A stretch of DNA of 64,000 bases, taken from the NCBI RefSeq assembly GCF_016906535.1, contig NC_057377.1, positions 1,116,001 through 1,180,000 on the forward strand, written 5' to 3'. This DNA comes from Rhizoctonia solani. Its lineage: Eukaryota > Basidiomycota > Agaricomycetes > Cantharellales > Ceratobasidiaceae. The notes below the pieces were generated by a model. The model was not told the DNA's origin and searched no databases. It saw only the letters and a list, made by a program, of their open reading frames with translations. Of the stretch, positions 1 through 10,193 are shown one piece after another (the first letter of the stretch is position 1; the number at the start of each line of letters is the position of its first letter). Both the position numbers and the translations under genes were made by a program.

Positions 1-1
1 C

Positions 2-960
2 AAAAAGTTAAAAATTCCAAAAACCCAGCTCAAAAATCCACAAGTTGTAAGGATGTTAGACGGTACTATATCACAGACTGGTCGCATTTGGCACCAGGTT
101 CACCTCACGGTCTCGGCCAATGGCCACTCTCACTCCATTCCCTTCCTTGTTTGCCCCATAGGCAACACCCCGGCTATTCTAGGCATGACATGGTTAACGA
201 CAGAAGCTCCTCTTATTGACTGGCAACAGGGATTAGTCACATTCCCTGAACAGATACAGACTGCCTCCGAAGAAGAAGCGGACCTAGATCCTCTAGCAGA
301 TCTCCCCCCTCAGTACCATGAATTTGCTAGAGTATTTGGCAAGGAAGAATTTAAGGTCCTCCCCCCACACAGGGAGTATGATATTTCCATAGACCTTGTT
401 CCAGACGCCAAATTATCCCCAGGTCCCATATATGGCATGACGGATGCGGAATCCAAGGCACTCAAACAACACATCAATGAAGAACTAGCCACGGGCAAGA
501 TCCGCCCCAGTACCTCATCTGCCGGAGCCCCTGTCATGTTTGTCAAAAAGGCTGATGGTTCCCTTAGGCTTGTTGTGGATTACAGAAAGCTCAACAAAGT
601 TACCCACAAAAATGTCTACCCTCTCCCCAGGCAGGATGATCTCATGGCCAAACTACGAAATGCCAAACTGTTCACAAAGCTTGACCTACGCTGGGGCTAT
701 AACAACGTCAGAATCAAAGAAGGGGATGAATGGAAGACGGCATTCAGGACCAAATACGGGCTTTTTGAATACTTAGTGATGCCTTTTGGCCTCACCAACG
801 CCCCAGCCGCCTTCCAACACTTCATGAATGACCTGTTCAGAGACCTCATCGATGTCACAGTGGTTATCTATTTGGACAATATTCTGATCTTCTCCAAGAA
901 ACCTGAGGACCACCCTTCCCATGTCAGGGAAGTCCTTTCACGATTGATGAAGAACCAGTT
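2..960 (+). pseudogene. Element A pol, 5' part: end of protease and reverse transcriptase
   Basis: Open from the first bases of the window, so the true start is upstream. The beginning matches the protease tail of element B (MLDG motif after the active site), followed by the reverse transcriptase fingers and palm ([41 protein letters not shown]). The catalytic motif reads YLDN instead of YLDD (codon AAT for GAT, near 877-888), which removes an aspartate regarded as essential in this enzyme family. Reading stops making sense at 960, where element B is inserted; the protein resumes in the same frame at 7372. Confidence 0.92.
956..960 (+). repeat. Target-site duplication of element B, left copy
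   Basis: CAGTT here and at 7367-7371 flank element B exactly. Removing B and one copy restores the reading frame of element A pol. Confidence 0.95.
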
Positions 961-1532
961 TGTCGTAGACACAATTGATACCAGGGAATTTATTCCCATT
1001 TTCTCGAATTTAAACGAACTCAAACGGACGACATTTCTAGTCACGTGACTTCGGCGCTTATATCATACGCTAAGCGCCGAGCCACGTCCCCATCCGCGCT
1101 TAAATCAGCATACGTAGCCACCTCCACCTATGACGTCATCAATGACACGTATGCATGAGTAAGGCCGACCGCGGAGCGGGGTTCTTATTGGATTATATAT
1201 TTGATATGATGTATTTGTAATTAGTCACTCTGTAGAATATATAAGGAGGCCAACCGACCATGGTAACACCCAGGTCAATTACCTCTTGTCGCATCCCCCA
1301 ACTGTATGAGGCCTTAGGCCAGTAATTACTAAGTTCCCTACCTGTACTCGTTGCCTTAAGCGGCTTCCTTATCGTAGATACATAGCTTGCCATTGCCATT
1401 AGGGCTTTGGTCATTGTACTTAGATAGTTAGTCGTCGTAGGTAGCCACCTCACCGCCTTAAGCGGTTTTTACTTAGTTCTATACGGCCACAAGCGCCCGC
1501 TACCTAGACAACCCTTACGGACGTCTAGGACA
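961..1532 (+). repeat. 5' LTR of element B
   Basis: 572 bp, TG...CA. Contains the palindrome TCACGTGA (1041-1048) followed by a perfect 10-bp inverted repeat (TCGGCGCTTA at 1051-1060, TAAGCGCCGA at 1071-1080) and AT-rich TATA-like stretches near 1193-1200 and 1238-1245. These are plausible promoter elements for the genomic transcript, by inference. Confidence 0.95.
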
Positions 1533-1552
1533 CTAGGTAATTGACCTTAAGT

Positions 1553-1567
1553 TGGTTGCAAACCGTG
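1553..1567 (+). other. Probable tRNA primer binding site of element B
   Basis: TGGTTGCAAACCGTG begins with TGG, complementary to a tRNA CCA end, and would pair with a tRNA ending CACGGTTTGCAACCA. It lies 20 nt inside the LTR, further than the usual 0-5 nt. The core is conserved in element C at the same distance. The donor tRNA is not identified. Confidence 0.6.
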
Positions 1568-2018
1568 CCTACCCGCACCCACCACACTTAGCCCAACAAC
1601 GAGAAGGAACCTTGTACTAGCACGAGGGAAATACCGGAGATTGGGATCGCCTTTTGCTGTTAATAATCAAACCAGCGTCGTCCCCTCCTAGTACCGAATT
1701 GCTATAAGGCAAGAATTCCCTATCGCCCGCATACCCCGGTCGCCGCACCTTTTACCAGCGGACCTAGACAGCCAATACACCCGCTTGCAGAGATTGGATT
1801 CTACATCACGCCCGCCCACGGCTGTGATTAGTAACTCCTACTGTTCAACGCTAGGTCGTTTGACGCAAGGTCTTAGCGATCGAGTAATAAAGCGCTCATA
1901 AGTCCTGACACAGGCACCTACTAGTCCCCCTCCCACTTCCACCATTACATCCCGCACTCCTACTCGCTCGTCCTCGCGGGCATCATCTCACGCTGGCCGC
2001 TCCTACCCCGCTCCTACT

Positions 2019-3371
2019 ATGGCAACCCGTTCCCGGACATCCTCTTGAGCCCAGTCCCCTTTCGATCCGAGAGACCTGGGACCCCGACTTCCGTCAGCCA
2101 CCCCTGTCGAACTTGGGGAAGTCTCCCTTGAGCGGGTTACCCGCCTCCTCCTTGGCCTCCTCAGCCAAGTTGAGAACCTTGAGCGGAAGCTCAAAGAAGT
2201 CAAGGAAACGGGGATCGAGACCCGAACCAACGTCGAAAATATCTCCCAAACCGTCAATGTTGTCAAGGATGGGCTTTGAAGCCTCCAACTCCATGGGCCA
2301 AGGACCCCAGAAGAAGCCAAGCCCCCGGTCGTGGAAGCAACGCCACGCCCCCTACACAAAATCGAGCCTATTGGATCGATTAGTGGGCCCTCCTTCTGGC
2401 CCAAGCAACCAAAAGGGCTCCCCAGCTTCGCCCAGCCAGCCCCCCAGAGGGCCATACCCCCGCGAGTCCCTTCTCCCCCTCCATCTCCGCGTCTCCGATC
2501 CCCCATTGGAGTACCTGCCCCTCCAGCTCCGGCTCCAGCCGTCACCTATCCTGCCCCGGTCAAAGTAGACCACCCAGATGCCTATACAGGCAAGATCGGG
2601 AGTGAGGCCAAGCAATGGCTCACAAGGATGCTGGCATGGACCCGGCTAAATTTGCGCATGTTTCCCACGGACCAAGAAGTCCTATCCTTCCTTCTAATGA
2701 ATATGAAGGACTCCGCGGGAGCATGGGCACATCCACACCTCGACCAGCTCGGATCACACCGGGCAATCATCCAAACGGTTGAGGGATTTAAATTGGAGTT
2801 TTTGGCAGCATTCGGTGACCCTGACGCCACAAGGGCCGCCGAGCGGAAGATCACCACACTCACCCAGTCCGGCACATGCGCGGACTATATCACCAAGTTC
2901 AGGACCCTGGCAATGGAACTGGATTGGAACGACGCGGCCCTTAGAGGCCAGTTTGCCCGCGGCCTCCACTGGGAGGTCAGCCGCCAAATCGCAACTCGCG
3001 AACACCGGCCCCGAACCCTCCTCGAGCTGCAGAACGCAGCGCTTGTCATCAATAACGCTCTCCGCGAAGAGCGCGCTAGTCACCCACCGAGGGACAGTAA
3101 ATCTAGCAAAACATCCAACCCCGCAAGGGGGACGAGTACCGGCCAAGCCACAACCGGTTCGAAGAAGCTCTCCGACGACCCCAACTTTGTGTCGGAGGAA
3201 GAACGCAATCGCCGCCGCGCCGCAGGCGCCTGTATCAAATGCGGTAAAATGGGTCATAAGTTTGCAGAGTGCCGCACGGGCTGGAAGGCCACCCCTATCG
3301 AGGAAAAAGGGAAGGCCAAAGAAACCGCCAAAATTGGCGAAGACTCCGAGTACCAATCGGGAAAAGAGTAA
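2019..3371 (+). pseudogene. Element B gag, two in-frame stops
   Basis: Gag makes the particle shell and packages the RNA. Start chosen by matching the ATG of the element C gag (MAT...). In-frame TGA codons lie at 2046-2048 and 2277-2279; the frame is open from 2280. Recognisable parts are a leucine-rich coiled region (about residues 28-70), a proline-rich linker, a retrotransposon gag core (WLTRMLAWTRLN to about residue 300), and a zinc knuckle CIKCGKMGHKFAEC near 3232-3273. The first stop corresponds to CGA in C, a CpG change. The stretch 1568-2018 is leader sequence without a gene that I can see. Confidence 0.88.
3359..3365 (+). promoter_or_regulatory. Predicted -1 ribosomal frameshift site, gag-pol of element B
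   Basis: GGGAAAA in the gag frame reads G GGA AAA, a fit to the X XXY YYZ slippery pattern, placed one codon before the gag stop (3369-3371). Slipping by -1 leads directly into pol. The same heptamer at the same place occurs in element C. A GC-rich stretch follows at 3378-3395. Confidence 0.75.
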
Positions 3372-6300
3372 GGGTACCTGCTGCCGCGCGCAAGGACCCC
3401 AAGGACTCTGGATTGGTTGAAATATGTAACATATCAAATAGTAACAATAGAATATCACCTCTCTTCACTATTTCAATCAAACCAGAGAAACAAGCGGATC
3501 ACTTAGAAGTCCTGATAGATTCAGGCGCCACCTCATCCTTCCTACACCCACGAACCGCCGAGGCATTACGCCTACCACTAATAGATCTCCCCTCACCCCG
3601 CACCGTTACTATGCTCGATGGGTCGAGCCCCCAGGCTGGCAAGATCTGGAAGAAGGCTAACCTAACCTTCTCCTTTGATGGCAAATGTATGACGGAGACC
3701 TTCCTTATTTGCAATACAGGGTCCCATGCCGCCATCTTAGGGTTGAAATGGTTGGACGCCCATAATCCGGAGATTGATTGGAATTTGCGTACTCTCTCCT
3801 TCCCTCACACGCCACCGGAACAGGTTGCCATTGCCGAAGAGGAGGAAGCTGATAAGGATCCCCTCAAAGGAGTACCCTCTGAATACCACCAATATGCCAA
3901 GGTATTTGGAGAGGAAGAATTTAACAAGCTTCCCCCACACAGGCATTACGATATTGGCATTGAGCTTACGGAGGAGGGCCCCCTTAACTCGCCCCTTTAT
4001 AGCATGACTGATGCCGAATCCGCCACACTAAAGGACTGGCTCAGGGACGAGCTCAAGGCTGGGAAGATCCGTCCCAGCAAGTCATCCATCAGCTCCCCCG
4101 TCATGTTCGTCCCCAAAAAGGATGGATCCCGTCGCTTGGTTGTAGACTATTGTCGCCTAAATAACCGGACCAAAAAGAACGTGTACCCACTACCCCGTCC
4201 CGATGACTTAATGGCCCAACTCCGTGGCGCCAAGGTGTTTACTAAATTAGACCTTCGGTGGGGTTACAACAATGTCCGTGTCAAAGAAGGTGACGAGTGG
4301 AAAACCGCGTTCCGTACCAAATATGGCCTTTACGAATCCCTTGTCATGACCTTTGGCTTAACTAACGCCCCCGCCTCATTCCAACACTTCATGAACGACC
4401 TATTCAAGGACCTATTGGATGTATGCGTCATCATCTACCTTGATGACATCTTGATTTACTCTGAAGATGACGCATCACACACACATCACGTTCATGAAGT
4501 CCTACGGCGTTTAATGGAAAACCAGCTGTTCTGCAAAGCGTCAAAATGTACCTTCCACGTTACCTCTGTGGAATACCTTGGGATTATTGTCTCTAATAAG
4601 GGTTTTAGCCTGGATAAGCTCAAAATCCAGGCGGTACAAGAATGGCCGGTACCCACCAAAGTCAAGGAAGTCCAATCGTTCCTGGGGTTTGCCAATTTCC
4701 TCCGTCGTTTCGTTGCCAACTTCAGCCACATGGCTAGGCCGCTACACAACCTAGTCAAGAAGGATACCCCTTGGAAATGGGACACAAAAGAACAGGAAGC
4801 ATTCCAAGAGCTGAAGGACGCCATAACCAACGCACCTGTACTCCGTCACGCCGACCCAACCAAGCCTTATTTCTTAGAAACGGATGCTTCTGGTGCAGCC
4901 CTAGGCTCCATTCTCAGTCAACGACAGGAAGACGGCCGCCTCCACCCACTTGGTTTCCTATCCGAATCATTCAAGGGAGCCGAGCAGAACTACGACACAC
5001 ATGATAAGGAGCTCCTAGCAATTATTCGCTCCTTTGAGTATTGGCGCATATTCCTGGAAGGCACCGCACATCCCATCACGGTATTTACAGACCATTGCAA
5101 CCTGGAATATTGGAAAGAATCTAGAACATTCAACCAACGTCACGCCAGGTGGCACCTGTTACTAGCCGGGTATAACTTCCAAATTGTATACCGCCCCGGG
5201 AAACAATCAGGAAAGCCAGACGCACTCTCACGCCGATCAGACCATGCCGATATACCTCCTGCCAATCAGACCATGCTCCCCGACCCTGTCTTTGCCAACG
5301 TAGCCCTAGTCACACCTGAGAAGGAACTCCAGCGTCAAATTGAGGCCAGTCTAGACCAAGACGAGTCCCTGGAAGAAATATTACAATTCCTCCAGAACGA
5401 GTCCAAGGCACCTCCGTCCATCAAACAAGCATTCAAGGATTATGAAATGGAAGCCGGGTTATTGTTCTATCAAGGTTGCATTGTGGTCCCAGATGTGGGC
5501 ACCCTGAGAACGGATCTGCTGCGGATATTCCATGATAGCCCCTTAGCCGGACACCCTGGTAGACAGCAAACCTTGGAACTGGTGTCACGTAACTACTACT
5601 GGCCAGGAATACGCGCAGATACGTATTGGCACGTGGATTCCTGCAAGACATGCCAACGAATCAGGAAGCCCAAATACGCGTCAATTCCCCCACAGCCGCT
5701 TGAGCTCCCATCCAGACCATGGCAACACGTCTCCTATGACATGATCGTAGACCTACCAAAGGATGGAAACCACGACTCCATCTTGGTCATAGTAGACAGC
5801 TTCACCAAGTATGGGATCTTTGTCAAATGTTCTAAGAAGCTGAAGGCACCTGAGCTAGCAGAGCTCTTCCTAGAACACGTGTGGAAACACCACGGCATGC
5901 CCGAAAAAACGATCTCTGATAGGGGAAGGGTGTTCAATAACAAGTTCCTGAGGGCACTGTACAAGCGCCTAGGGATAGATCCCCATTTTTCATTGGCATA
6001 TCATCCACAGAGCGACGGTCAAACTGAGCGGGTCAATCCTTCAATCGAACACTTCCTCAGGGCTTACTCAGGGATCAACCAACGGGACTGGACTAAGTGG
6101 CTCCCAATGGCGGAGTTTGCGTATAACAACGCCGTCCATAGCAGCACAGGCAAAACCCCCTTCAAAGCCCTGTATGGATGGGAGCCTACCTTAACCCCGT
6201 CCAACGTACCAACGGACGTCCCAGAAGCAGACAGTCTAGCCCAAACAATGGAGGACCAATGGAAAGAGGTAGAATCCGCCCTCCGGCAATCTAAGCAACG

Positions 6301-6802
6301 AATGGTAGCCGGGGAAGATGGTAACCCAACGGAGTTTGAGGTCGGAGAAGAAGCATGGCTCGATGCTAAGAACGTTAATCTCAAAACCCTAAGCCCCAAG
6401 CTCACCGAACAACGCTTAGGACCGTTCAAAGTCATTGAGAAGATCTCCGACCGCGCGTACCGCCTTGAACTCCCTCCTACCATGAGGATCCACAACGTCT
6501 TTTATGTAGGACTCCTGTCTAAAGTCAAAAGGGACAAAAAACGGGCATTTGAGAACCGCCCGCCGCCAGTCACCATAGACGGAGAAGAGGAATACGAGGT
6601 TGAGGGAATCACCGATGCCGAAGAAAGGGATGGAAAATGGTTCTTCCGAGTCAAATGGAAGGGATACGGGTCCGAGGAGAACACATGGGAACCTCGGGAA
6701 AACTTGAAAAATGCGGAAAAAATTTTAGAAAAATACGAAAAAGATATGAAAAAGAAGGCCCTCGGCGCTGCCAAGGCCCTTAGAGGGGGGGCAGTGTCGT
6801 AG
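3365..6802 (+). CDS. Element B pol polyprotein: protease, RT, RNase H, integrase, chromodomain
   Basis: Intact frame, in -1 relation to gag, expressed as gag-pol. Domains in order: aspartic protease with DSGA (near 3515); reverse transcriptase with [12 protein letters not shown] and YLDD (4434-4445); RNase H with TDAS (near 4883) and the DALSRR end; integrase with an HHCC zinc finger (HDSPLAGHPG to CKTCQ, 5530-5655) and a D,D,E core (YDMIVDLP, SDRG, HPQSDGQTERVN); a GPY/F-type module (RLGPFKVIEK); and a chromodomain (EYEVEGI...WKGYG...NTWEP, about 6590-6740) that usually guides integration to heterochromatin. The stop TAG lies inside the first 8 bases of the 3' LTR. Two conserved arginines are cysteine (VDYC, TDHC), consistent with CpG decay. 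Confidence 0.95.
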   Translation, partial: RVRVPAAARKDPKDSGLVEICNISNSNNRISPLFTISIKPEKQADHLEVLIDSGATSSFLHPRTAEALRLPLIDLPSPRTVTMLDGSSPQAGKIWKKANLTFSFDGKCMTETFLICNTGSHAAILGLKWLDAHNPEIDWNLRTLSFPHTPPEQVAIAEEEEADKDPLKGVPSEYHQYAKVFGEEEFNKLPPHRHYDIGIELTEEGPLNSPLYSMTDAESATLKDWLRDELKAGKIRPSKSSISSPVMFVPKKDGSRRLVVDYCRLNNRTKKNVYPLPRPDDLMAQLRGAKVFTKLDLRWGYNNVRVKEGDEWKTAFRTKYGLYESLVMTFGLTNAPASFQHFMNDLFKDLLDVCVIIYLDDILIYSEDDASHTHHVHEVLRRLMENQLFCKASKCTFHVTSVEYLGIIVSNKGFSLDKLKIQAVQEWPVPTKVKEVQSFLGFANFLRRFVANFSHMARPLHNLVKKDTPWKWDTKEQEAFQELKDAITNAPVLRHADPTKPYFLETDASGAALGSILSQRQEDGRLHPLGFLSESFKGAEQNYDTHDKELLAIIRSFEYWRIFLEGTAHPITVFTDHCNLEYWKESRTFNQRHARWHLLLAGYNFQIVYRPGKQSGKPDALSRRSDHADIPPANQTMLPDPVFANVALVTPEKELQRQIEASLDQDESLEEILQFLQNESKAPPSIKQAFKDYEMEAGLLFYQGCIVVPDVGTLRTDLLRIFHDSPLAGHPGRQQTLELVSRNYYWPGIRADTYWHVDSCKTCQRIRKPKYASIPPQPLELPSRPWQHVSYDMIVDLPKDGNHDSILVIVDSFTKYGIFVKCSKKLKAPELAELFLEHVWKHHGMPEKTISDRGRVFNNKFLRALYKRLGIDPHFSLAYHPQSDGQTERVNPSIEHFLRAYSGINQRDWTKWLPMAEFAYNNAVHSSTGKTPFKALYGWEPTLTPSNVPTDVPEADSLAQTMEDQWKEVESALRQSKQRMVAGEDGNPTEFEVGEEAWLDAKNVNLKTLSPKLTEQRLGPFKVIEKISDRAYRLELPPTMRIHNVFYVGLLSKVKRDKKRAFENRPPPVTIDGEEEYEVEGITDAEERDGKWFFRVKWKGYGSEENTWEPRENLKNAEKILEKYEKDMKKKALGAAKALRGGAVS
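6782..6794 (+). other. Polypurine tract of element B
   Basis: AGAGGGGGGGCAG directly precedes the 3' LTR, the usual position for priming plus-strand DNA synthesis. It lies within the last codons of pol. Confidence 0.85.
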
Positions 6803-7366
6803 ACACAATTGATACCAGGGAATTTATTCCCATTTTCTCGAATTTAAACGAACTCAAACGGACGACATTTCTAGTCACGTGACTTCGGCGCTTATATCAT
6901 ACGCTAAGCGCCGAGCCACGTCCCCATCCGCGCTTAAATCAGCATACGTAGCCACCTCCACCTATGACGTCATCAATGACACGTATGCATGAGTAAGGCC
7001 AACCGCGGAGCGGGGTTCTTATTGGATTATATATTTGATATGATGTATTTGTAATTAGTCACTCTGTAGAATATATAAGGAGGCCAACCAACCATGGTAA
7101 CACCCAGGTCAATTACCTCTTGTCGCATCCCCCAACTGTACGAGGCCTTAGGCCAGTAATTACTAAGTTCCCTACCTGTACTCGTCGCCTTAAGCGGCTT
7201 CCTTATCGTAGATACATAGCTTGCCATTGCCATTAGGGCTTTGGTCATTGTACTTAGATAGTTAGTCGTTGTAGGTAGCCACCTCACCGCCTTAAGCGGT
7301 TTTTACTTAGTTCTATACGGCCACAAGCGCCCGCTACCTAGACGACCCTTACGGACGTCTAGGACA
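6795..7366 (+). repeat. 3' LTR of element B
   Basis: 572 bp. It differs from the 5' LTR at LTR positions 207, 296, 347, 392, 476 and 550, all CpG versus TpG or CpA. It is followed by the second CAGTT duplication (7367-7371). Confidence 0.95.
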
Positions 7367-7371
7367 CAGTT
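7367..7371 (+). repeat. Target-site duplication of element B, right copy
   Basis: CAGTT, identical to 956-960. Confidence 0.95.
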
Positions 7372-9622
7372 GTTCTGTAAACTCTCCAAATGCCACTTTC
7401 ATGTCACCACGGTAGACTACCTCGGTATTGTCATCTCCCCAGCTGGCTTCTCCATGGACCAAAAGAAGATTGAGGCCGTTACATCATGGCCCGCACCCAA
7501 AATGGTCAAACAGGTCCAGGCCTTCTTAGGTTTTGTCAATTATCTCTGCCGGTTCATTCCCAATTTTAGCTCTGTTGCGCAACCTCTACATAACCTCACC
7601 AAAAAGGAAACCCCTTGGTCATGGGGTAACCTGGAGGAAACTGCCTTCCAGGAACTAAAGTCCCTTGTCACCCAGTCACCTGTCCTAATCCACTCCAACC
7701 CCAATCTTCCCTACTACCTAGAAACGGACGCGTCAGGAGTAGCCATGGGAGCCATCTTAAGTCAGCAAGGAGAGGATAACCGCCTTCACCCAGTTGCATA
7801 TATGTCCAAGTCCTTTTCCGGCGCAGAAGCCAACTATGACACCCACGATAAGGAACTTTTAGCAATTATCAAAGCCCTGGAAGAATGGCGAATTTTCCTG
7901 GAAGCAACAGACAGGCCAATTCAGGTCTTCACAGATCACAGGAACCTGGAATATTGGAGGCAGGCTAGGACCTTCAACCGCAGGCACGCTAGATGGTGCA
8001 TCTTCCTGAGTGACTTCAACTTTGAGATCCACTACCGACCAGGGAAACAATCAGGGAAACCAGATGCACTGTCCCGACGCGCAGACTATGTTGATCTTCC
8101 CCCCGAACCAGAAGTTATGATCCCTACCAAAGTTTTTGCCAATACGTCAGAAGAGGAACTGGAAATTGTCACGGAAATCCGCACCAAGCTTAGAGAAGAC
8201 CCATCCCTTGAGCCTATTATCCAATTCCTCACAGAAGATGCGGACAACGCTCCCCCCTCCATCCGTAAGGCATACAAGGACTATGACTGGGAAGAGGACC
8301 TCCTCTGGTACCGCGGCAAACTAGTAGTCCCAGACTCGGAAGCCCTGAAGGAACGGCTACTCAGAGAATTCCATGACGCACCCCTGGCAGGGCACCCTGG
8401 ACAACAACGTACCTTGGAACTACTAAGTTGTAACTACTGGTGGCCAGGCATGAAGTCCTCCGCCAAGGAATGGGTGGAATGTTGCCCAGTATGCCAAGCC
8501 AATCAACAAGCCCATGCACCAGTCATAGCGCTAAAACCGCTGGAAGTCCCCCCATTTCCATTCCACACCATCTAGTATGACTTTATCACAGGATTCCCTA
8601 AGTCAAATGGGCACAATGCAATCCTGGTAGTCATTGACTCCTTTTCCAAGTTTGGGCACTTTATCCCAACCTCAAAAAAGGTGACCGCTAAGGGGCTAGC
8701 AGACCTATTTGTCAGTCATGTCTGGAAATTGCACGGATTACCAGTTAAAACCATTTTGGATTGTGGAACCACATTTACGGGAAAGTTTCTAAGGGCACTA
8801 TACCAACAACTAGGGGTTAAACCAGCCTTCTCATCAGCCTACCACCCAGAATCTGATGGCCAAACGGAGAGGGTGAATCAGTTTATTGAGTTCTACCTCA
8901 GATCATACGTTGCTGCAGACCACTCCGACTGGGCTACCTGGTTGCCACTGGCGGAATACGCTTACAACAATGCGAAACACTCCGCCACGGGAAAAACCCC
9001 CTTTGAATTGGTCTATGGCAGAAACCCCGTCATGAATCCGTCAAACGTCCCTGCAAACGTCCCAGAAGCAGATCTTGTGGCAGACACCTTGGCTCAGGAA
9101 TGGAAGGAAGCCGAAGCGGCCCTCAGAATGAGCAAGGAACGGATGACAAGGGATAAAGGAACAACCCCTGAATATTCAATTGGGGAAAAGGTCTGGCTAG
9201 ACGGAAAAAACGTGGAACTCAGGACAAATTCCAACAAGTTGGACCCCAAACGACTGGGCCCCTTTGAGGTATTAGAAAAGGTGTCCAGCCATGCGTACCG
9301 CCTCAAACTGCCAGAAACCCTCAAAATCCACAACGTGTTCTATGTGGGATTGTTATCCAGGGCACATATATCCCCGAGTCAACCATTCCTGGAAAGGCCC
9401 CCTCCTGAAACAGTAGAAGGGGAAGAAGAATACGAGGTGGAACAAATCATTGACTCCAAGCAACAACGGGGAAAGTGGTTTTACCTAATCAAATGGAAAG
9501 GCTATGGTCCGGAAGACAATTCCTGGGAACCAGAAGAGCTCCTGGATCACAGTCAGGAGGAGATTCAACGCTTCAACAAGTCACGACTGAAAAAGGCTCG
9601 TGACTCCGCCAAGAGCCTTTAA
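7372..9622 (+). pseudogene. Element A pol, 3' part: RT end, RNase H, integrase, chromodomain
   Basis: Continues the frame interrupted at 960. It contains the RT thumb region, RNase H (YLETDASG, THDKELLAI), the integrase zinc finger (HDAPLAGHPG to CCPVC) and integrase core, then a GPY/F module (LGPFEVLEKV) and a chromodomain (EYEVEQII...WKGYG...NSWEP). An in-frame TAG at 8573-8575 cuts the integrase just before the first catalytic aspartate. The conserved SDRG motif reads LDCG, a CpG-type arginine to cysteine change. The stop codon at 9620-9622 is followed at once by the polypurine tract. Confidence 0.92.
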
Positions 9623-9633
9623 GGGGGGGGCAA
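9621..9633 (+). other. Polypurine tract of element A
   Basis: AAGGGGGGGGCAA sits between the pol stop and the 3' LTR. Confidence 0.8.
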
Positions 9634-10193
9634 TGTCATAACCTCCTAACTTATACCACCGGAATCGGACGATTTTTCTGATATTTTTACTATTTTTTAC
9701 GAACCCTTTATCTTATGTTTTTCAATCACGTGATCTCGGCGCTTATTATGCCGAGATGCCGCGCCAAGATGCCGTGCCAAGGGCGCTTAGGGGAAATCCA
9801 CGCTTCCGCACAGCCCGCAGCACCCTTCTTATTTCACACCTGTACTTCCTTTCTCACGCGCACAGACCATGTAAATAGTGCGTTCTCTTCTATACATACA
9901 GCAGGAAAATTGCTTGGAGATCCCAAGTCGATTTTACCTCGTCTCATATTCATTGAGGAGGATTAGACAGCCAGCTAAGTAGCAGGCCCCCAGTAGTATT
10001 CAGACGCTCACCCCACCCCTTAACTCACCACACCTCCAGGCCTAAGGCCCCCTCGCATTAGTTAGTAGTAGAAGCCGCCTTAAAGCAGACTTAGTTAGCC
10101 TTATCAGTAGATTACATAAGTGTTACTTGTAGTAGTACGGCCTCAAGCGCCCGACTCCACTAGCGTGTGCCCACCTTACAGTGGTGCACGACA
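9634..10193 (+). repeat. 3' LTR of element A
   Basis: 560 bp, TGTCATAACC...CACGACA. The boundaries are fixed by comparison with the solo LTR at 13362-13923. It carries TCACGTGA (9726-9733) with TCGGCGCTTAT after a 2-nt gap, the same arrangement as in the B/C LTRs although the rest is unrelated. Directly after it element C begins; CTTTC (10194-10198) should be one copy of A's target duplication. Confidence 0.92.

Larger units (their letters stand above)
961..7366 (+). mobile_element. Complete Ty3/gypsy chromodomain retrotransposon, element B
   Basis: A 6406-bp element with two 572-bp LTRs starting TG and ending CA, a primer binding site, gag, pol in the -1 frame, a polypurine tract and a 5-bp target duplication (CAGTT). 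Pol is intact but gag has two in-frame stops, so this copy probably cannot move alone. The LTRs differ at six of 572 positions by my count, so the insertion is fairly young. It is inserted in element A. The C-terminal chromodomain places it among the chromoviruses of Ty3/gypsy. Confidence 0.96.
1..10193 (+). mobile_element. Ty3/gypsy LTR retrotransposon, element A (left end outside window)
   Basis: Chromodomain-type Ty3/gypsy element on the plus strand. Visible parts are the end of the protease and the reverse transcriptase (2-960), then, after an inserted element B, the rest of pol (7372-9622), a polypurine tract and the 3' LTR (9634-10193). The 5' LTR, gag and the start of pol lie left of the window. 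The 3' LTR directly abuts the pol gene of the opposite-strand element C, so A most likely inserted into C; if so, the sequence left of A's missing 5' LTR should resume C's pol. A is dead: it is split by B, has a stop in pol, and its reverse transcriptase catalytic motif is altered. Confidence 0.9.

Noticed and set aside
1193..1453. 86-codon minus-strand frame, repeated at 7027-7287
   Set aside because: Lies wholly inside the two LTRs of element B; the repetition is due to the LTR and there is no known motif.
2754..3458. Long minus-strand and alternative-frame open frames over gag
   Set aside because: Shadows of the GC-rich gag coding sequence; the gag frame has the zinc knuckle and the homologue in element C.
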